The notes: generated from the sequence alone by a model not told the origin. Shown: positions 24,771 through 33,946, counted from the first letter of the stretch. The stretch is 34,809 bases of DNA from Gammaproteobacteria bacterium (GCA_016191235.1 JACPOZ010000059.1:1-34809), one strand, 5' to 3'. Program-made: numbers and translations.

Positions 24771-25300
24771 TTGATCACCTCTTCCCGAATTTCAAGTACT
24801 TTATGCTGCCTGAACAGCGCTTTCAAAGGCTCAAACGTATCCTCGTCCAACTCCATAATGATGCCAATTTGATCCACGGCGATTTTTTCGCTGTACAGCT
24901 TTTCCTTTTTCCCGAACAGAAGGCCGGACAGGAGCAGGAAGCTGATTACAGTAAAAAGGACACCAAACAAAATCAGCATCTCATAGGTCAATACAATGTT
25001 GGAAGGCAGCGGCACAACCGGTTTGCCGCCCTGAGGCTGCACCAAAAAGTTTGCCTGTGCCGACGCCAGGAACAGGAAACCGAAGGTAATGCCGAATATG
25101 GCACCGGCAAGTGTGAACTTCGGCACATGCGCCGGACGGTCACCCAACACCTCTTCAATCTCCGGGTGCTCGATGGGAGACATCAATCTGACATCGTCGA
25201 CGGACACGCCAGGAACCTTGTACTGCCGGATGTCGGCAATGGCTGCAAAGGCCTCCTCAAAGTCAGAAAACAAACCCAAGACACGGTATTTCTTTTTCAT
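24767..25300 (-). CDS. actD: Alternative complex III subunit ActD (DUF3341)
   Basis: 177 aa. An N-terminal cytosolic alpha/beta domain (RVLGLFSDFEEAFAAIADIR ... GVSVDDVRLMSPIEHPEI) precedes two TM helices (LAGAIFGITFGFLFLASAQANFL, ILFGVLFTVISFLLLSGLLFG) and a short cytosolic tail (KIAVDQIGIIMELDED). This is the DUF3341 layout of ActD, whose role in the complex is structural. The gene starts 2 bp after actC and overlaps actE by 4 bp. AAGGGG lies 7 nt before the ATG at 25300. Confidence 0.9.
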   Translation of the reverse strand: MKKKYRVLGLFSDFEEAFAAIADIRQYKVPGVSVDDVRLMSPIEHPEIEEVLGDRPAHVPKFTLAGAIFGITFGFLFLASAQANFLVQPQGGKPVVPLPSNIVLTYEMLILFGVLFTVISFLLLSGLLFGKKEKLYSEKIAVDQIGIIMELDEDTFEPLKALFRQHKVLEIREEVIK

Positions 25301-25302
25301 GA

Positions 25303-26724
25303 TTACGCCCCTTCTACACTGGGTCTGCCAGTAGCCTGCTGCACATCCGCCGCTCGCCGATGGAACTTTTCAGCCACCTCGGCATGCGCTTCCCGTCTGC
25401 GATGGAACACCATCTCCTTAACTTCGTACATGGAGACGCACGGAAACACCTTCACAAAGATAAGGAATAGCAACCCGAACCAGCCGAAGCTGCCAAACAC
25501 GATGGCCCACTGCACAATACTCGGCCACATGAAGTTCCACGCCTCGGGAGCATAGGCATGTGACAGTGTCGGGCCTACGATCATCCAGCGTTCAAGCCAC
25601 ATACCAACGTTGAGCAGGATGGAAACAACCATCATGGTCGCCATGTGGCGGCGCAGCTTTTCGAAGGCCAGGGCGAATGGCAGCACTGACCCAAAGAACA
25701 TCATTGCCCAGAAATAAGGAGCGAATGGACCGACGAACTTGGAGATCAACACCTCCTTGGCGACGGGATCATGTCCGTACCATGTCGCACCAAACTCAAC
25801 CAGATTCAGGTAAGTCCAGACCATGGCGATAGCAAAGGTCAATTTGCAGGTCTTCTCCATCAGAGCAACCGTCATGTACTCTTCCAGCCTGAAGAAGTAC
25901 CGCAAGAGGATAAACAGCGTGATGATAGCCGCGCATCCTGAGTACAGCGCGCCCGCCACAAAATAGGGAGGGAAGCTGGTCACATGCCAGCCCGGCATGA
26001 TCGACATGGCAAAGTCGGAAGACACGATAGAATGCACCGAGACCGCCAGCGGAATCAGGAAGCAGGCCATCAGCATATAGGTCTTGCGGAAGTGGCGCCA
26101 CTGACGATCCGTACCTTGCCATCCCAGCGAGAGCACGGTATAGAGCTTCCTGCGCCAGCCAGTCACGTTATCACGGCAAATCGCCAGATCGGGGATCATG
26201 CCGATGAAGAGGAACAGCGCCGACGAGGTAAGGTAGGTGGTGATCGCAAAGGCGTCCCACACCAGAGGCGACCGGAAATTCGGCCAGATGCCGCGGTCGC
26301 TGACATACGGGATAACCCAGTACAGATTCCACATACGTCCCAGATGGAGCATGGGGAAAAAGCCCGCCGTCATCAGCGAAAACGTCGTCATCGCCTCTGC
26401 AAAGCGATAGATCGGTTTACGCCAGTCGGCATGGATAATATGCAAAATTGCCGACAACAGGGTTCCCGAATGGCTCATGCCGATCCAGAAAATGAAGGTT
26501 GCAATATATAACCCCCACATGTGCGGACGGTTAAGATCCGCCACGCCCAAACCGGTCTGATACTGGTACACCTCTGCAACGACAGCGCAAGAGAGCATAG
26601 CCAGGCATACTGCAATGGCGATCCAATAGGCTTTTCTGGGATTCTGCAGACTTTGCAGAATATCCGTATTGATCTGCGCCCACTTGATCTCTTCGTTGAT
26701 ATCTTTTTCGTTTACGTATTTCAT
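25303..26724 (-). CDS. actC: Alternative complex III subunit ActC (NrfD-like quinol-binding membrane protein)
   Basis: 473 aa integral membrane protein with about ten TM helices, for example AYWIAIAVCLAMLSCAVVAEV, MWGLYIATFIFWIGMSHSGT, LTSSALFLFIGMIPDLAI and FGSFGWFGLLFLIFVKVF. The WIGMSHSGTLLSAILH segment is typical of the NrfD/PsrC family in ActC, where a His and an Asp near the periplasmic side take part in quinol oxidation and possible proton transfer. It should pass electrons to the Fe-S subunit ActB2 on the periplasmic side. The start at 26724 has a weak GGTGG site. It lies 85 bp after actB2 and 2 bp before actD. Confidence 0.93.
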   Translation of the reverse strand: MKYVNEKDINEEIKWAQINTDILQSLQNPRKAYWIAIAVCLAMLSCAVVAEVYQYQTGLGVADLNRPHMWGLYIATFIFWIGMSHSGTLLSAILHIIHADWRKPIYRFAEAMTTFSLMTAGFFPMLHLGRMWNLYWVIPYVSDRGIWPNFRSPLVWDAFAITTYLTSSALFLFIGMIPDLAICRDNVTGWRRKLYTVLSLGWQGTDRQWRHFRKTYMLMACFLIPLAVSVHSIVSSDFAMSIMPGWHVTSFPPYFVAGALYSGCAAIITLFILLRYFFRLEEYMTVALMEKTCKLTFAIAMVWTYLNLVEFGATWYGHDPVAKEVLISKFVGPFAPYFWAMMFFGSVLPFALAFEKLRRHMATMMVVSILLNVGMWLERWMIVGPTLSHAYAPEAWNFMWPSIVQWAIVFGSFGWFGLLFLIFVKVFPCVSMYEVKEMVFHRRREAHAEVAEKFHRRAADVQQATGRPSVEGA

Positions 26725-26809
26725 GCCGTCTTTTCCACCGACCTGATCTGTTGAGTTGTCATTGAAAATACCAGGATTGACTCACAAACAACCACGGGAA
26801 CCCCCACCC

Positions 26810-27811
26810 TTAAACTTCGCGGACCCGCTCCAGGTACAGCACGCTGGGGTCGGTGTTCAAGCCTTCCAGAATACGGTAGCCGCGAAGCTCCTTGTTTTCT
26901 TTGCTCTGTTTGGTCTTGCCGCGCTCCACCTGATGGTAGCTCCACAGCTTGCTTACGTGACTATCAGGATCCTGCATGTCACCGAACACCAACGCCCCAG
27001 TGGGACACGTCTGTACGCACGCAGTCGAAAACTCGCCGTCGATCACCTTGCGGTCTTCCATCTTGGCCTTATCCTTCGCCACGCGTATGCGTTGGATGCA
27101 GAAGGTGCATTTTTCCATCACACCCTTGTCGCGCACGCTGAGGTCCGGGTTGAGCTGCATGTGCAGCGGCTCCGGCCAGGCATCCTCATAGTAGGACCAG
27201 AAATTAAAATAGCGCAACCGGTAGGGGCAGTTGTTGGAACAGTAACGTGACCCGATACAGCGGTTATACACCTGAGCGTTGAGGCCATCCGGCGTATGAT
27301 ATGTTGCAGCCACCGGACAGACCGGCTCGCAGGTAGCGGCATGACACTGCTGGCACATCATTGGCAAGAAACTCGCACCGAAGTCCTGGAATTCGCTCTT
27401 GATCCCATCAAATCCGACCCGTTCGGTAAAGCTTTTTCCTTCCAGTTCGAGCAAGCCCGGAAGATAGCTGCTCGGCATGGATGGTTTCAGTTCGGTCTTT
27501 TTGGCAGGAGGGTTGCCCTCAATCCAGGCATCAACATTCGCCGTGGGAGTCGCCTTGTAAGGCTCCAGATCAGGCTCGTCCCAATAACGCTCAATGCGCA
27601 GCCAGTTCATGGCCTGGTTTTTACCGCAGCGCTTCTCACCCACCACCGGCAGGTTGTTTTCGGCGTAACAGGCGACTGAACAGGCGTTGCAGCCGATACA
27701 TTTATTCAGATCAACAACCATACCCCACTGGTGCTCGTACTCGTGGAAGCCACCTTCTTCGGCGCCTTTCCGGTACCTGGACCAGTTAGTCAAAATGTTA
27801 TCAAGTGACAT
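26810..27811 (-). CDS. actB2: Alternative complex III iron-sulfur subunit ActB2 (separate gene)
   Basis: 333 aa ferredoxin-like chain from the ATG at 27811 (MSLDNILTNW; GAGGGG upstream). Four cluster motifs are visible: Cys38/41/44/48 (CIGCNACSVAC), Cys153/156/161/165 (CQQCHAATCEPVC), Cys185/191/195 with Ser188 in place of the second Cys (CIGSRYCSNNC), and Cys235/238/265/269. The Ser replacement predicts one [3Fe-4S] cluster beside three [4Fe-4S], as known for this complex. In many bacteria this is the C-terminal half of a fused ActB; here it is its own gene, overlapping actB1 by 11 nt, so translation is coupled. It has no signal of its own and should be co-exported with the Tat-dependent ActB1. 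Confidence 0.92.
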   Translation of the reverse strand: MSLDNILTNWSRYRKGAEEGGFHEYEHQWGMVVDLNKCIGCNACSVACYAENNLPVVGEKRCGKNQAMNWLRIERYWDEPDLEPYKATPTANVDAWIEGNPPAKKTELKPSMPSSYLPGLLELEGKSFTERVGFDGIKSEFQDFGASFLPMMCQQCHAATCEPVCPVAATYHTPDGLNAQVYNRCIGSRYCSNNCPYRLRYFNFWSYYEDAWPEPLHMQLNPDLSVRDKGVMEKCTFCIQRIRVAKDKAKMEDRKVIDGEFSTACVQTCPTGALVFGDMQDPDSHVSKLWSYHQVERGKTKQSKENKELRGYRILEGLNTDPSVLYLERVREV

Positions 27812-30029
27812 TCTTTGTCCCCTCTGTGCGGTCAAACACGCTTGCAGTAACAGTACTCACCATTTTGCGTCCAAGCTGGGTCTCGCTGCCCATCAGCTTC
27901 ACCAACACCTCGCGCCGGCCTGACTGGGCCACTGTTACGCGGGTGCCATACAGGGCCAGCTCGCCGGTTTTCGCATCGGTAACCGGGGCGAGAATCTTGA
28001 GTGGATTGACGCCGCGCCCCTTGGCATATCTGCCATATTCTTCATGCCCCTGCCCCATCGGCACAGCGATAACCTGCGGATGGATGCCCTTATAGACATA
28101 TACCTGCGCCTCGACAGCCCCCTGCGCGGAGGTCACTTTGACGAAGTCGCCTTCTTTTACGCCCAGCTTGGCGGCCGTCGCCGGATGCATTTCCACCCAG
28201 GAGGTCCACACCACCTTGCTGATCTGATCGGGGGCCTCCTGTAGCCAGGGCAAGTTGGCATGACGGCCATCCCACAAACCAAGCCGTGCAGACGGCACCA
28301 GGTAATACTCCTGTGCGTCGCTCTTAAATTCGGGGAAGCTGATTTCAACCATCCTGGGATTAAGGGATCCAGCAACAGTGCCTACATTCAGCACGCCTTT
28401 CTGCAGGCTCTTGCCCCAGAAGTCCTCGTCGCTTACAGCATCGCCCTTCACAGAAGCGGGCAGTGCGGCAAACGCATTTTTCAGATAGCCGTAATAATCC
28501 GCAAAAGACTCATACTCCTTAACCTGGCGCACCTTCAGCAAGGCCAGCAGCAGATCGCCAAATCCCTTGGTGTCGGGATACAAACGCTCCATCAGCGGCT
28601 GTTGAATACTGATCGACTTTTGCTCGGGCTGATAAACCCCCATGTGGGTACCCCAGTCTTCATGGACGGACAGGATGGGCAACACCAGATCAGCACTCAT
28701 GGCGGTCTCATCCGGATATACGGCGAAGGCCACCTTGAACGGGATATTTTTTAGCTTGTCGTTCAGCCCCAGAGCAGCGGGGGCGGTATAGACGGGGTTC
28801 GCGCCATGGAAGAACACCACATCCAGTGCTTTCTTGTCAGCGGCATCCGCCAAAGCCAGGAGATCGCGGGTGCCGCCTGCCTTGGCCTCCATCTGCGGGA
28901 AGGCGGACGATCCAGAGGGAAGCACCGTCTTGCCGATATTGCCGAGCACGATGTTGAGCACCATGATCGCTGCAGCCGACTGGTAACCATGGGCATGGCC
29001 TTCGACCGATGCGCCCGCCAGAACCAGGCTGGGGGAACGTTCTTTCAGCAACTTGGCAATCCGCATTATACGATCGCCTGTTACTCCTGTGATGCTGGCA
29101 ACCTTTTCAACATCGTAACCTGTAACCAGCGTGCGGATATTTTCAGGTAGTCCTGCGAGTTTAACTTCATCCCCAAGCAAAACCTGCTTGGCAATACCCA
29201 ATGCAAGAATTCCTTCTGTGCCAGGACGAATCGGCACCCACAGATCGGCGCTGCCGCCTGTGAGGGTCATCTTGGGTTCGACCTGCACCAGCACACCACG
29301 CTGGGAACCCGTGCGGAACTTGGCGTACTCACCTGAAAAATGCACGGGCGAGGCTCCCGCTCCGACAAGATCAGCACCAAATGACAAAACCATTTTTGCC
29401 GCAGGAAGATCATAACGCGGCATGGCCTCGCCGAGCATATCCTGATTGACTGCACGCACTACGGCGTTATTGATCGTTTCGTGGATGAAATGATTTTTCG
29501 AGCCCATCGCAGCAAGGTGAGCGGATAGCAGCACCGATTGGTGGCCGCTTACCGTACCGGTAAACCAGGCGAAACGATCCCCCGCCAAACCCGACGCTGA
29601 TCCTGTTTTCTGCTCCAACAGCGCCAGCGCCTCTTCCCAGGACACCTCAGCCAGCGCGCCGCCCTTGCGCAACATGGGCTTCTTCAAGCGATCAGGGTTG
29701 TAATGCCCCTGCACACCGGCCTGACCCATCTGGCACAGCTTGCCTTTATTGATTGGCGAATCAGGATTGCCTTCCATCTTGAGCACGCGCCCTTCGCGCA
29801 CACGCCCATGGACACCGCAGCCCGCCGGACATTGTTGACAGGTTGACGCAAACCAGACGCCAACACCTGGAATAACATATTCTTCGGGCTGAAGGTAGGC
29901 GACCACCTCCTCCTTGCCCTCTTCAAGGGTAACAGTCGTTGGCCTATCACAGCCGGCAACGGCTACACCCACACCGCTCCAACCCAGGATCTTCAGAAAG
30001 TCTCTGCGGTTGATATCGTTACCACTCAT
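27801..30029 (-). CDS. actB1: Alternative complex III subunit ActB1 (molybdopterin-oxidoreductase-like, Tat lipoprotein)
   Basis: 742 aa. Tat signal with RRDFLK (8-13) and lipobox VAGC (Cys27), so it is exported folded and probably lipid-anchored outside the inner membrane. The body has the molybdopterin oxidoreductase fold (CQQCPAGCGVHGRVREGRV, KGKLCQMGQAG, MVLNIVLGNIGKTVLPSG, EDWGTHMGVYQPEQK, LGVKEGDFVKVTSAQGAVEA). It keeps four cysteines Cys64/67/71/99 spaced as an N-terminal [4Fe-4S] site. From memory, structurally known ActB1 domains carry no cofactor, so this deserves checking. Whether Mo is bound cannot be read from the sequence. It ends 11 nt inside actB2. It starts 76 bp after actA. 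A catalytic molybdoenzyme such as polysulfide reductase is the alternative, but the actA-actF context argues for alternative complex III. Confidence 0.9.
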   Translation of the reverse strand: MSGNDINRRDFLKILGWSGVGVAVAGCDRPTTVTLEEGKEEVVAYLQPEEYVIPGVGVWFASTCQQCPAGCGVHGRVREGRVLKMEGNPDSPINKGKLCQMGQAGVQGHYNPDRLKKPMLRKGGALAEVSWEEALALLEQKTGSASGLAGDRFAWFTGTVSGHQSVLLSAHLAAMGSKNHFIHETINNAVVRAVNQDMLGEAMPRYDLPAAKMVLSFGADLVGAGASPVHFSGEYAKFRTGSQRGVLVQVEPKMTLTGGSADLWVPIRPGTEGILALGIAKQVLLGDEVKLAGLPENIRTLVTGYDVEKVASITGVTGDRIMRIAKLLKERSPSLVLAGASVEGHAHGYQSAAAIMVLNIVLGNIGKTVLPSGSSAFPQMEAKAGGTRDLLALADAADKKALDVVFFHGANPVYTAPAALGLNDKLKNIPFKVAFAVYPDETAMSADLVLPILSVHEDWGTHMGVYQPEQKSISIQQPLMERLYPDTKGFGDLLLALLKVRQVKEYESFADYYGYLKNAFAALPASVKGDAVSDEDFWGKSLQKGVLNVGTVAGSLNPRMVEISFPEFKSDAQEYYLVPSARLGLWDGRHANLPWLQEAPDQISKVVWTSWVEMHPATAAKLGVKEGDFVKVTSAQGAVEAQVYVYKGIHPQVIAVPMGQGHEEYGRYAKGRGVNPLKILAPVTDAKTGELALYGTRVTVAQSGRREVLVKLMGSETQLGRKMVSTVTASVFDRTEGTKNVT

Positions 30030-30105
30030 AGCAAATCACCCACCTCAACGTGCAATTCAAAACGCTGCGCACACAAACCCCAAGCGCACCCTGTTCAATT
30101 AGTTA

Positions 30106-30777
30106 TTACTTGTGACACTTCCAGCAGTCGAACGGACCTTTATTTGCCTCGTGACAACGGGCGCAGAACCCCATATTCAGAGGCTTCACCTTGTGCGCAA
30201 CTGTCATCTTCTTGACCTCGCCGTGACAGAAGGCACATACCTCAGGAACCCGGTCGACAGACATGCCTTCGTTGTCGAACACAAACCTCTTCAGGTGTTT
30301 CTCGTGGGTAAAATGCACGAAATCAGGAACGTCATGCACTTTCTTCCAGCGCGGCGGCTCCTTTTTCTCCCAGTATTCCGTGAGCTTTTTGATACGCGGC
30401 TTGTCGGTGGCGATCACAAGATGGCAACCCATGCACTTGCTGGTCGGCGGAATACCGGCAACCTTGCTGCGGCGTGCGTAGGTATGGCAGTACATGCAGT
30501 TGATCTTGTTGACATCAACATGGATGTTATGAGGAAACTCGATAGGTTGCTCGACGTTTTTACCCTCATACTCGCCTTTCGGAGGGACCGCGTTTGGAAC
30601 CCCGGTCCCGCCATCGGCCCACGCGGACGACATCGCGAGAAAAAAGCCCAGCACCATGGCGGCAAGCGCCATCAGAAAATAGCGTGAACCACGGTAATGC
30701 GGCGCAGCCACCCCCGAAGAACCCACCGGCCCAGATAAAGAAAGATAACCGTGTAAAGAAAGATAACCGTGCGACAT
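30106..30777 (-). CDS. actA: Alternative complex III subunit ActA, pentahaem cytochrome c
   Basis: 223 aa with one N-terminal membrane helix (YFLMALAAMVLGFFLAMSSAWA) and five CXXCH haem motifs at 94-98, 115-119, 181-185, 205-209 and 218-222. His residues outside the motifs (FPHNIHVD, VHFTHEKHLKRF, TVAHKVKPLNMG) are likely axial ligands, as expected for the bis-His haems of ActA. It accepts electrons from ActB2 and passes them on in the periplasm. First gene of the act operon. The ATG at 30777 has GAGG 8 nt upstream. The first residues MSHGYLSLHGYLSLSG contain a duplicated six-residue unit from an 18-bp tandem duplication, which lengthens the cytosolic tail before the helix; starting at a later codon cannot be excluded. 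Confidence 0.92.
   Translation of the reverse strand: MSHGYLSLHGYLSLSGPVGSSGVAAPHYRGSRYFLMALAAMVLGFFLAMSSAWADGGTGVPNAVPPKGEYEGKNVEQPIEFPHNIHVDVNKINCMYCHTYARRSKVAGIPPTSKCMGCHLVIATDKPRIKKLTEYWEKKEPPRWKKVHDVPDFVHFTHEKHLKRFVFDNEGMSVDRVPEVCAFCHGEVKKMTVAHKVKPLNMGFCARCHEANKGPFDCWKCHK
30736..30771 (-). repeat. 18-bp perfect tandem duplication in the 5' end of actA
   Basis: TAAAGAAAGATAACCGTG occurs twice in a row (30736-30753, 30754-30771). It is in frame and encodes the HGYLSL unit twice. It may have arisen by slippage and could vary between strains. Confidence 0.9.
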
Positions 30778-31492
30778 CTCAACCCTCGATGTTTATATAA
30801 ATTACCACGGGATTTCAGCATCACGGAAAGGAGCGTCCGCCATAGACGGACACCACGCAATGCGAGGCAAACACCCCTCCCGATACAGAATGCGGCACAC
30901 CCGCCCCACAGAAGGAACGAGGACACCCATGCGCCACCCTAAATGCCAAAGGAAACGCACTGCGATGATCGAGAACTAAAGATGTAAAGAAGGGATACTT
31001 AAACGACAGGACACGCTAATCTGCACCCCCCCTAATCCTTTAATTCCCGATCAATTCGCGCTCCCACCAATTTCCGTATTTATTTTGTTAGTATTAGGTG
31101 CAAAAGGCTAATGATAATAGGCAATTAAATTTATATTTTTATCTTTGACTGCCCCTACGCCTCGAATCCTAGAACAACTTTATAGAGCGTGTCAATGCCA
31201 AAATATCGAGTTTCTTCAGACATTGTACAGATAACACAAAAATACACTCGAAATGGCACTTCAAAACACGCAACAAAATTATATGCCGCTTGACCGATAC
31301 CATCGGTAAATTACCGGTAAAAATCAAAAGCAACAACATAATCCCTGTTTTGACCGTGTTTTTAAAACTGCGCGCCAAAAAAGAAATCTGGGAAAGGGAT
31401 CTCATCCTTCAGAAGAACAAACCTTCCAATCAATTATTTAGTAGACTACACCAGAATTTCAGTACCATCGCCTCTCTGAGGACACCAATATC
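30778..31492. other. 715-bp intergenic region between divergent actA and the DegS-like gene
   Basis: AT-rich compared with the flanking genes, with no frame that looks coding on either strand and stops throughout. It must hold the promoters of the act operon (minus) and the protease gene (plus); I could not place either with confidence. The only marked structure is the overlapping palindromes at 31293-31316. Such a long gap before a large respiratory operon leaves room for several regulators or a small RNA. Confidence 0.6.
31293..31316. other. Overlapping short palindromes upstream of the DegS-like gene
   Basis: ACCGAT-ACC-ATCGGT (31293-31307) overlaps CGGTAAATTACCG (31304-31316). The shared middle block could pair with either side, so the two folds exclude each other. 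Possible operator pair or RNA switch; weak evidence. Confidence 0.35.
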
Positions 31493-32686
31493 ATGCAGAC
31501 ACGTAAAATACTCATATTTCTTGCTGAAGCAACCGTGGTTGGGCTGGCCGTTGCGTTTGTTGTGATGTTTTTCTTCCGCCCCGCCACCCTGGAGCGGCGT
31601 CCCATTGTTGAATTCAAGGAAGGAGCGGCGCCAGTGAGCGCTCCCGCACTGCCGCCCCGTGAAATCACACAAGACATGTCCGGCCCGGTGTCGTATGCGC
31701 GCGCAGTGGAGCTTGCTGCGCCGTCAGTAGTGAATATTTTTACGGCAAAGGTCGTCACCCAGAACCCCAATCCGCTCTTTAACGACCCCGCTTTCCGCCG
31801 CTTTTTCGGCGACAAGCTGCCCGCGCCCGGCAAGCGCCAGGAAAACAGCCTGGGATCAGGGGTCATCATCAGCGCGCAAGGTTACATTCTGACCAACAAC
31901 CATGTTGTCGAAGGCGCCGACGAAATCAAGGTCGGGTTGCATGACAGGCGCAGCGCGGAGGCAACTATCGTTGGCACAGACCCGGAAACTGATCTTGCAG
32001 TATTAAAAATCAGCCTCGACAACCTTCCCGGCATCACCATCAGCCAGGACGCACCGCGTGTCGGCGATGTCGCACTGGCCATCGGTAATCCCTTCGGCGT
32101 CGGCCAGACCGTGACGATGGGCATTGTCAGCGCCACAGGCCGCAACGAACTCGGCATCAATACCTTTGAGAATTTCATCCAGACCGACGCCGCCATCAAC
32201 CCCGGCAACTCCGGCGGGGCATTGATCAATGCCTACGGACAGTTGATCGGGATCAATACGGCAATCTTTTCGCGCTCGGGGGGGTCGGAGGGTATTGGTT
32301 TCGCCATTCCAGTCAGCATCGCCAAGAATGTCATGCAGCAGATTGTCGAGCACGGCCATACGGTTCGCGGCTGGCTCGGCATCGAAGCCCAGGATCTTAC
32401 ACCTGAACTGGCAGAATCCTTCGGCGCGAAAAATGTAAGTGGGGTGGTGGTTGCCGGTGTATTGCCCAACAGCCCGGCCAGCAAGGGCGGACTGAAATCC
32501 GGCGATATTATCACTCAGGTCAACGATCAAAACGTAACCACGGCCAAGGACCTGGTGAACGCCATCGCCAAAATCACGCCGGGCGCGGAGACGCGCTTGC
32601 GGGGGCTGCGCAACGGCAAGGAAATCACTTTCACTGCCCGCGTGGGGGAACGCCCTCAGCCACAGGCGCAAAAGCAACCCGAATAA
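31493..32686 (+). CDS. Membrane-anchored Do-like serine protease (DegS/AlgW type)
   Basis: 397 aa: one N-terminal TM anchor (FLAEATVVGLAVAFVVMFFF), a trypsin-like domain with His137 (LTNNHVV), Asp167 (ETDLAVL) and Ser240 (INPGNSGGALI), then one PDZ domain (about 285-385: RGWLGIEAQDLTPELA ... VLPNSPASKGGLKSGDIITQVND) and a short Gln/Pro tail. Single PDZ plus membrane anchor fits DegS/AlgW rather than soluble DegP (two PDZ). These proteases sense misfolded outer-membrane proteins in the periplasm and cut the RseA/MucA anti-sigma factor to free sigma-E. The MucD/DegP role is less likely. GAGGA lies 10 nt before the ATG at 31493. The gene is divergent from actA and convergent with argJ. A sigma-E system is implied but not in this window. 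Confidence 0.92.
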   Translation: MQTRKILIFLAEATVVGLAVAFVVMFFFRPATLERRPIVEFKEGAAPVSAPALPPREITQDMSGPVSYARAVELAAPSVVNIFTAKVVTQNPNPLFNDPAFRRFFGDKLPAPGKRQENSLGSGVIISAQGYILTNNHVVEGADEIKVGLHDRRSAEATIVGTDPETDLAVLKISLDNLPGITISQDAPRVGDVALAIGNPFGVGQTVTMGIVSATGRNELGINTFENFIQTDAAINPGNSGGALINAYGQLIGINTAIFSRSGGSEGIGFAIPVSIAKNVMQQIVEHGHTVRGWLGIEAQDLTPELAESFGAKNVSGVVVAGVLPNSPASKGGLKSGDIITQVNDQNVTTAKDLVNAIAKITPGAETRLRGLRNGKEITFTARVGERPQPQAQKQPE

Positions 32687-32731
32687 GCCCAGGCTTGGCG
32701 GATGCGAGCGCCCTGGGGCAGGCTGCTAGGA

Positions 32732-33946
32732 CTATGTCCGGTATTCCGCGTTAATCCGCACGTAGTCATAGGAGAAGTCACAGGTCCACACCTTGTCATG
32801 ATGTGTGCCGCGACCAAGGTGGATGCGCACAGTGATTTCGTCGCGCTTCATCACCTGCTGCCCCAGTTCCTCACGGTATTCATCCGCGCGACCGCCGTTG
32901 CGGACGATGCAGACTTCATCAAGATAGATGGAGATACACCCAACATCCAGACCAGAAAGCCCGGCACGGCCCACGGCAGCAAGGATGCGGCCCCAGTTGG
33001 GGTCGCTGGCAAAGAATGCGGTTTTGACCAAAGGAGAATGAGCGACGGCATAGGCCACCAGCGCGCACTCGTCAACACTCCCGCCCTCCTGAACGTCAAC
33101 AGTGATCAGCTTGGTAGCGCCTTCACCATCGCGGATAATGGCCTGCGCAAGCTCGGTGCAAACCTCGGTGACGGCCGCGCACAGCAGCTTATAGGCATCA
33201 TCGGACGTGCTGGCAATGGCCGCGAGCGTGCTTTTCCCTGTAGCAATCAGCACACATGCGTCGTTGGTGGAGGTGTCGCCGTCCACGGTGATGCGGTTAA
33301 ATGACACCGCCACGGCCTCGTTCAGGCATTGCTGCAAAAGCGCGGCATCACAGGCCACATCGGTGGCGACAAAAGCGAGCATGGTGGCCATGTCGGGGCG
33401 GATCATGCCCGAGCCTTTGGCGATGCCGGTGACGGCAACTGCCTGCCCGTCTATTAGCAGGTGGCGTGACGCACCCTTGGGCACAGTGTCGGTGGTCATG
33501 ATGCCGTGGGCGGCATCCTCCCAGCCCGCCTCACTCAGATTTGCGCAGGCCTCGGGCAGCCCAGCGACGATGCGCTGCACCGGCAAGGGTTCGCCGATCA
33601 CGCCGGTGGAAAACGGCAGGACGGACTCAGGCACACACCCCACCTGTTGCGCCAGCGCGGCGCAACAGGCCAGGGCGTCACGCATGCCCTGTTCGCCAGT
33701 GCCGGCGTTGGCGTTGCCGGTATTGATCAGCAGGTAGCGGGCGGTAGCAAGATGATTGCGGGCCACGATCACTGGCGCGGCGCAGAAGGCGTTGCGCGTG
33801 AACACGGCGGCGCAACGCGCGCCCTCTGCCAGCTCCACCACCACCAGATCACGCCGCCCCGGTTTTTTAATGCCTGCGCATGCCGTGCCGAGACGGATGC
33901 CCGCCACCGGATGCATCTCTGGCAAACCTGTCAATCCTACCGCCAT
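32732..33946 (-). CDS. argJ: Bifunctional glutamate N-acetyltransferase / ornithine acetyltransferase
   Basis: 404 aa. ArgJ transfers the acetyl group from N-acetylornithine to glutamate, recycling it in the cyclic arginine pathway; some enzymes also use acetyl-CoA for the first step. The autocleavage site is clear: [16 protein letters not shown], with Thr188 becoming the N-terminal nucleophile of the beta chain. Other family signatures: [41 protein letters not shown], and the C-terminus VRINAEYRT. The [16 protein letters not shown] start is family-typical; GAGGAT lies about 10 nt upstream of the ATG at 33946. The gene is not next to argD-argF (1-1530), as is usual for scattered arginine genes. 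It is convergent with the protease gene, 45 bp apart. Confidence 0.96.
   Translation of the reverse strand: MAVGLTGLPEMHPVAGIRLGTACAGIKKPGRRDLVVVELAEGARCAAVFTRNAFCAAPVIVARNHLATARYLLINTGNANAGTGEQGMRDALACCAALAQQVGCVPESVLPFSTGVIGEPLPVQRIVAGLPEACANLSEAGWEDAAHGIMTTDTVPKGASRHLLIDGQAVAVTGIAKGSGMIRPDMATMLAFVATDVACDAALLQQCLNEAVAVSFNRITVDGDTSTNDACVLIATGKSTLAAIASTSDDAYKLLCAAVTEVCTELAQAIIRDGEGATKLITVDVQEGGSVDECALVAYAVAHSPLVKTAFFASDPNWGRILAAVGRAGLSGLDVGCISIYLDEVCIVRNGGRADEYREELGQQVMKRDEITVRIHLGRGTHHDKVWTCDFSYDYVRINAEYRT

Noticed and set aside
32687-32731. Possible terminator between the DegS-like gene and argJ (GCCCAGG...CCTGGGGC)
   Set aside because: The stem is imperfect, the loop is long and no T run follows on either strand.
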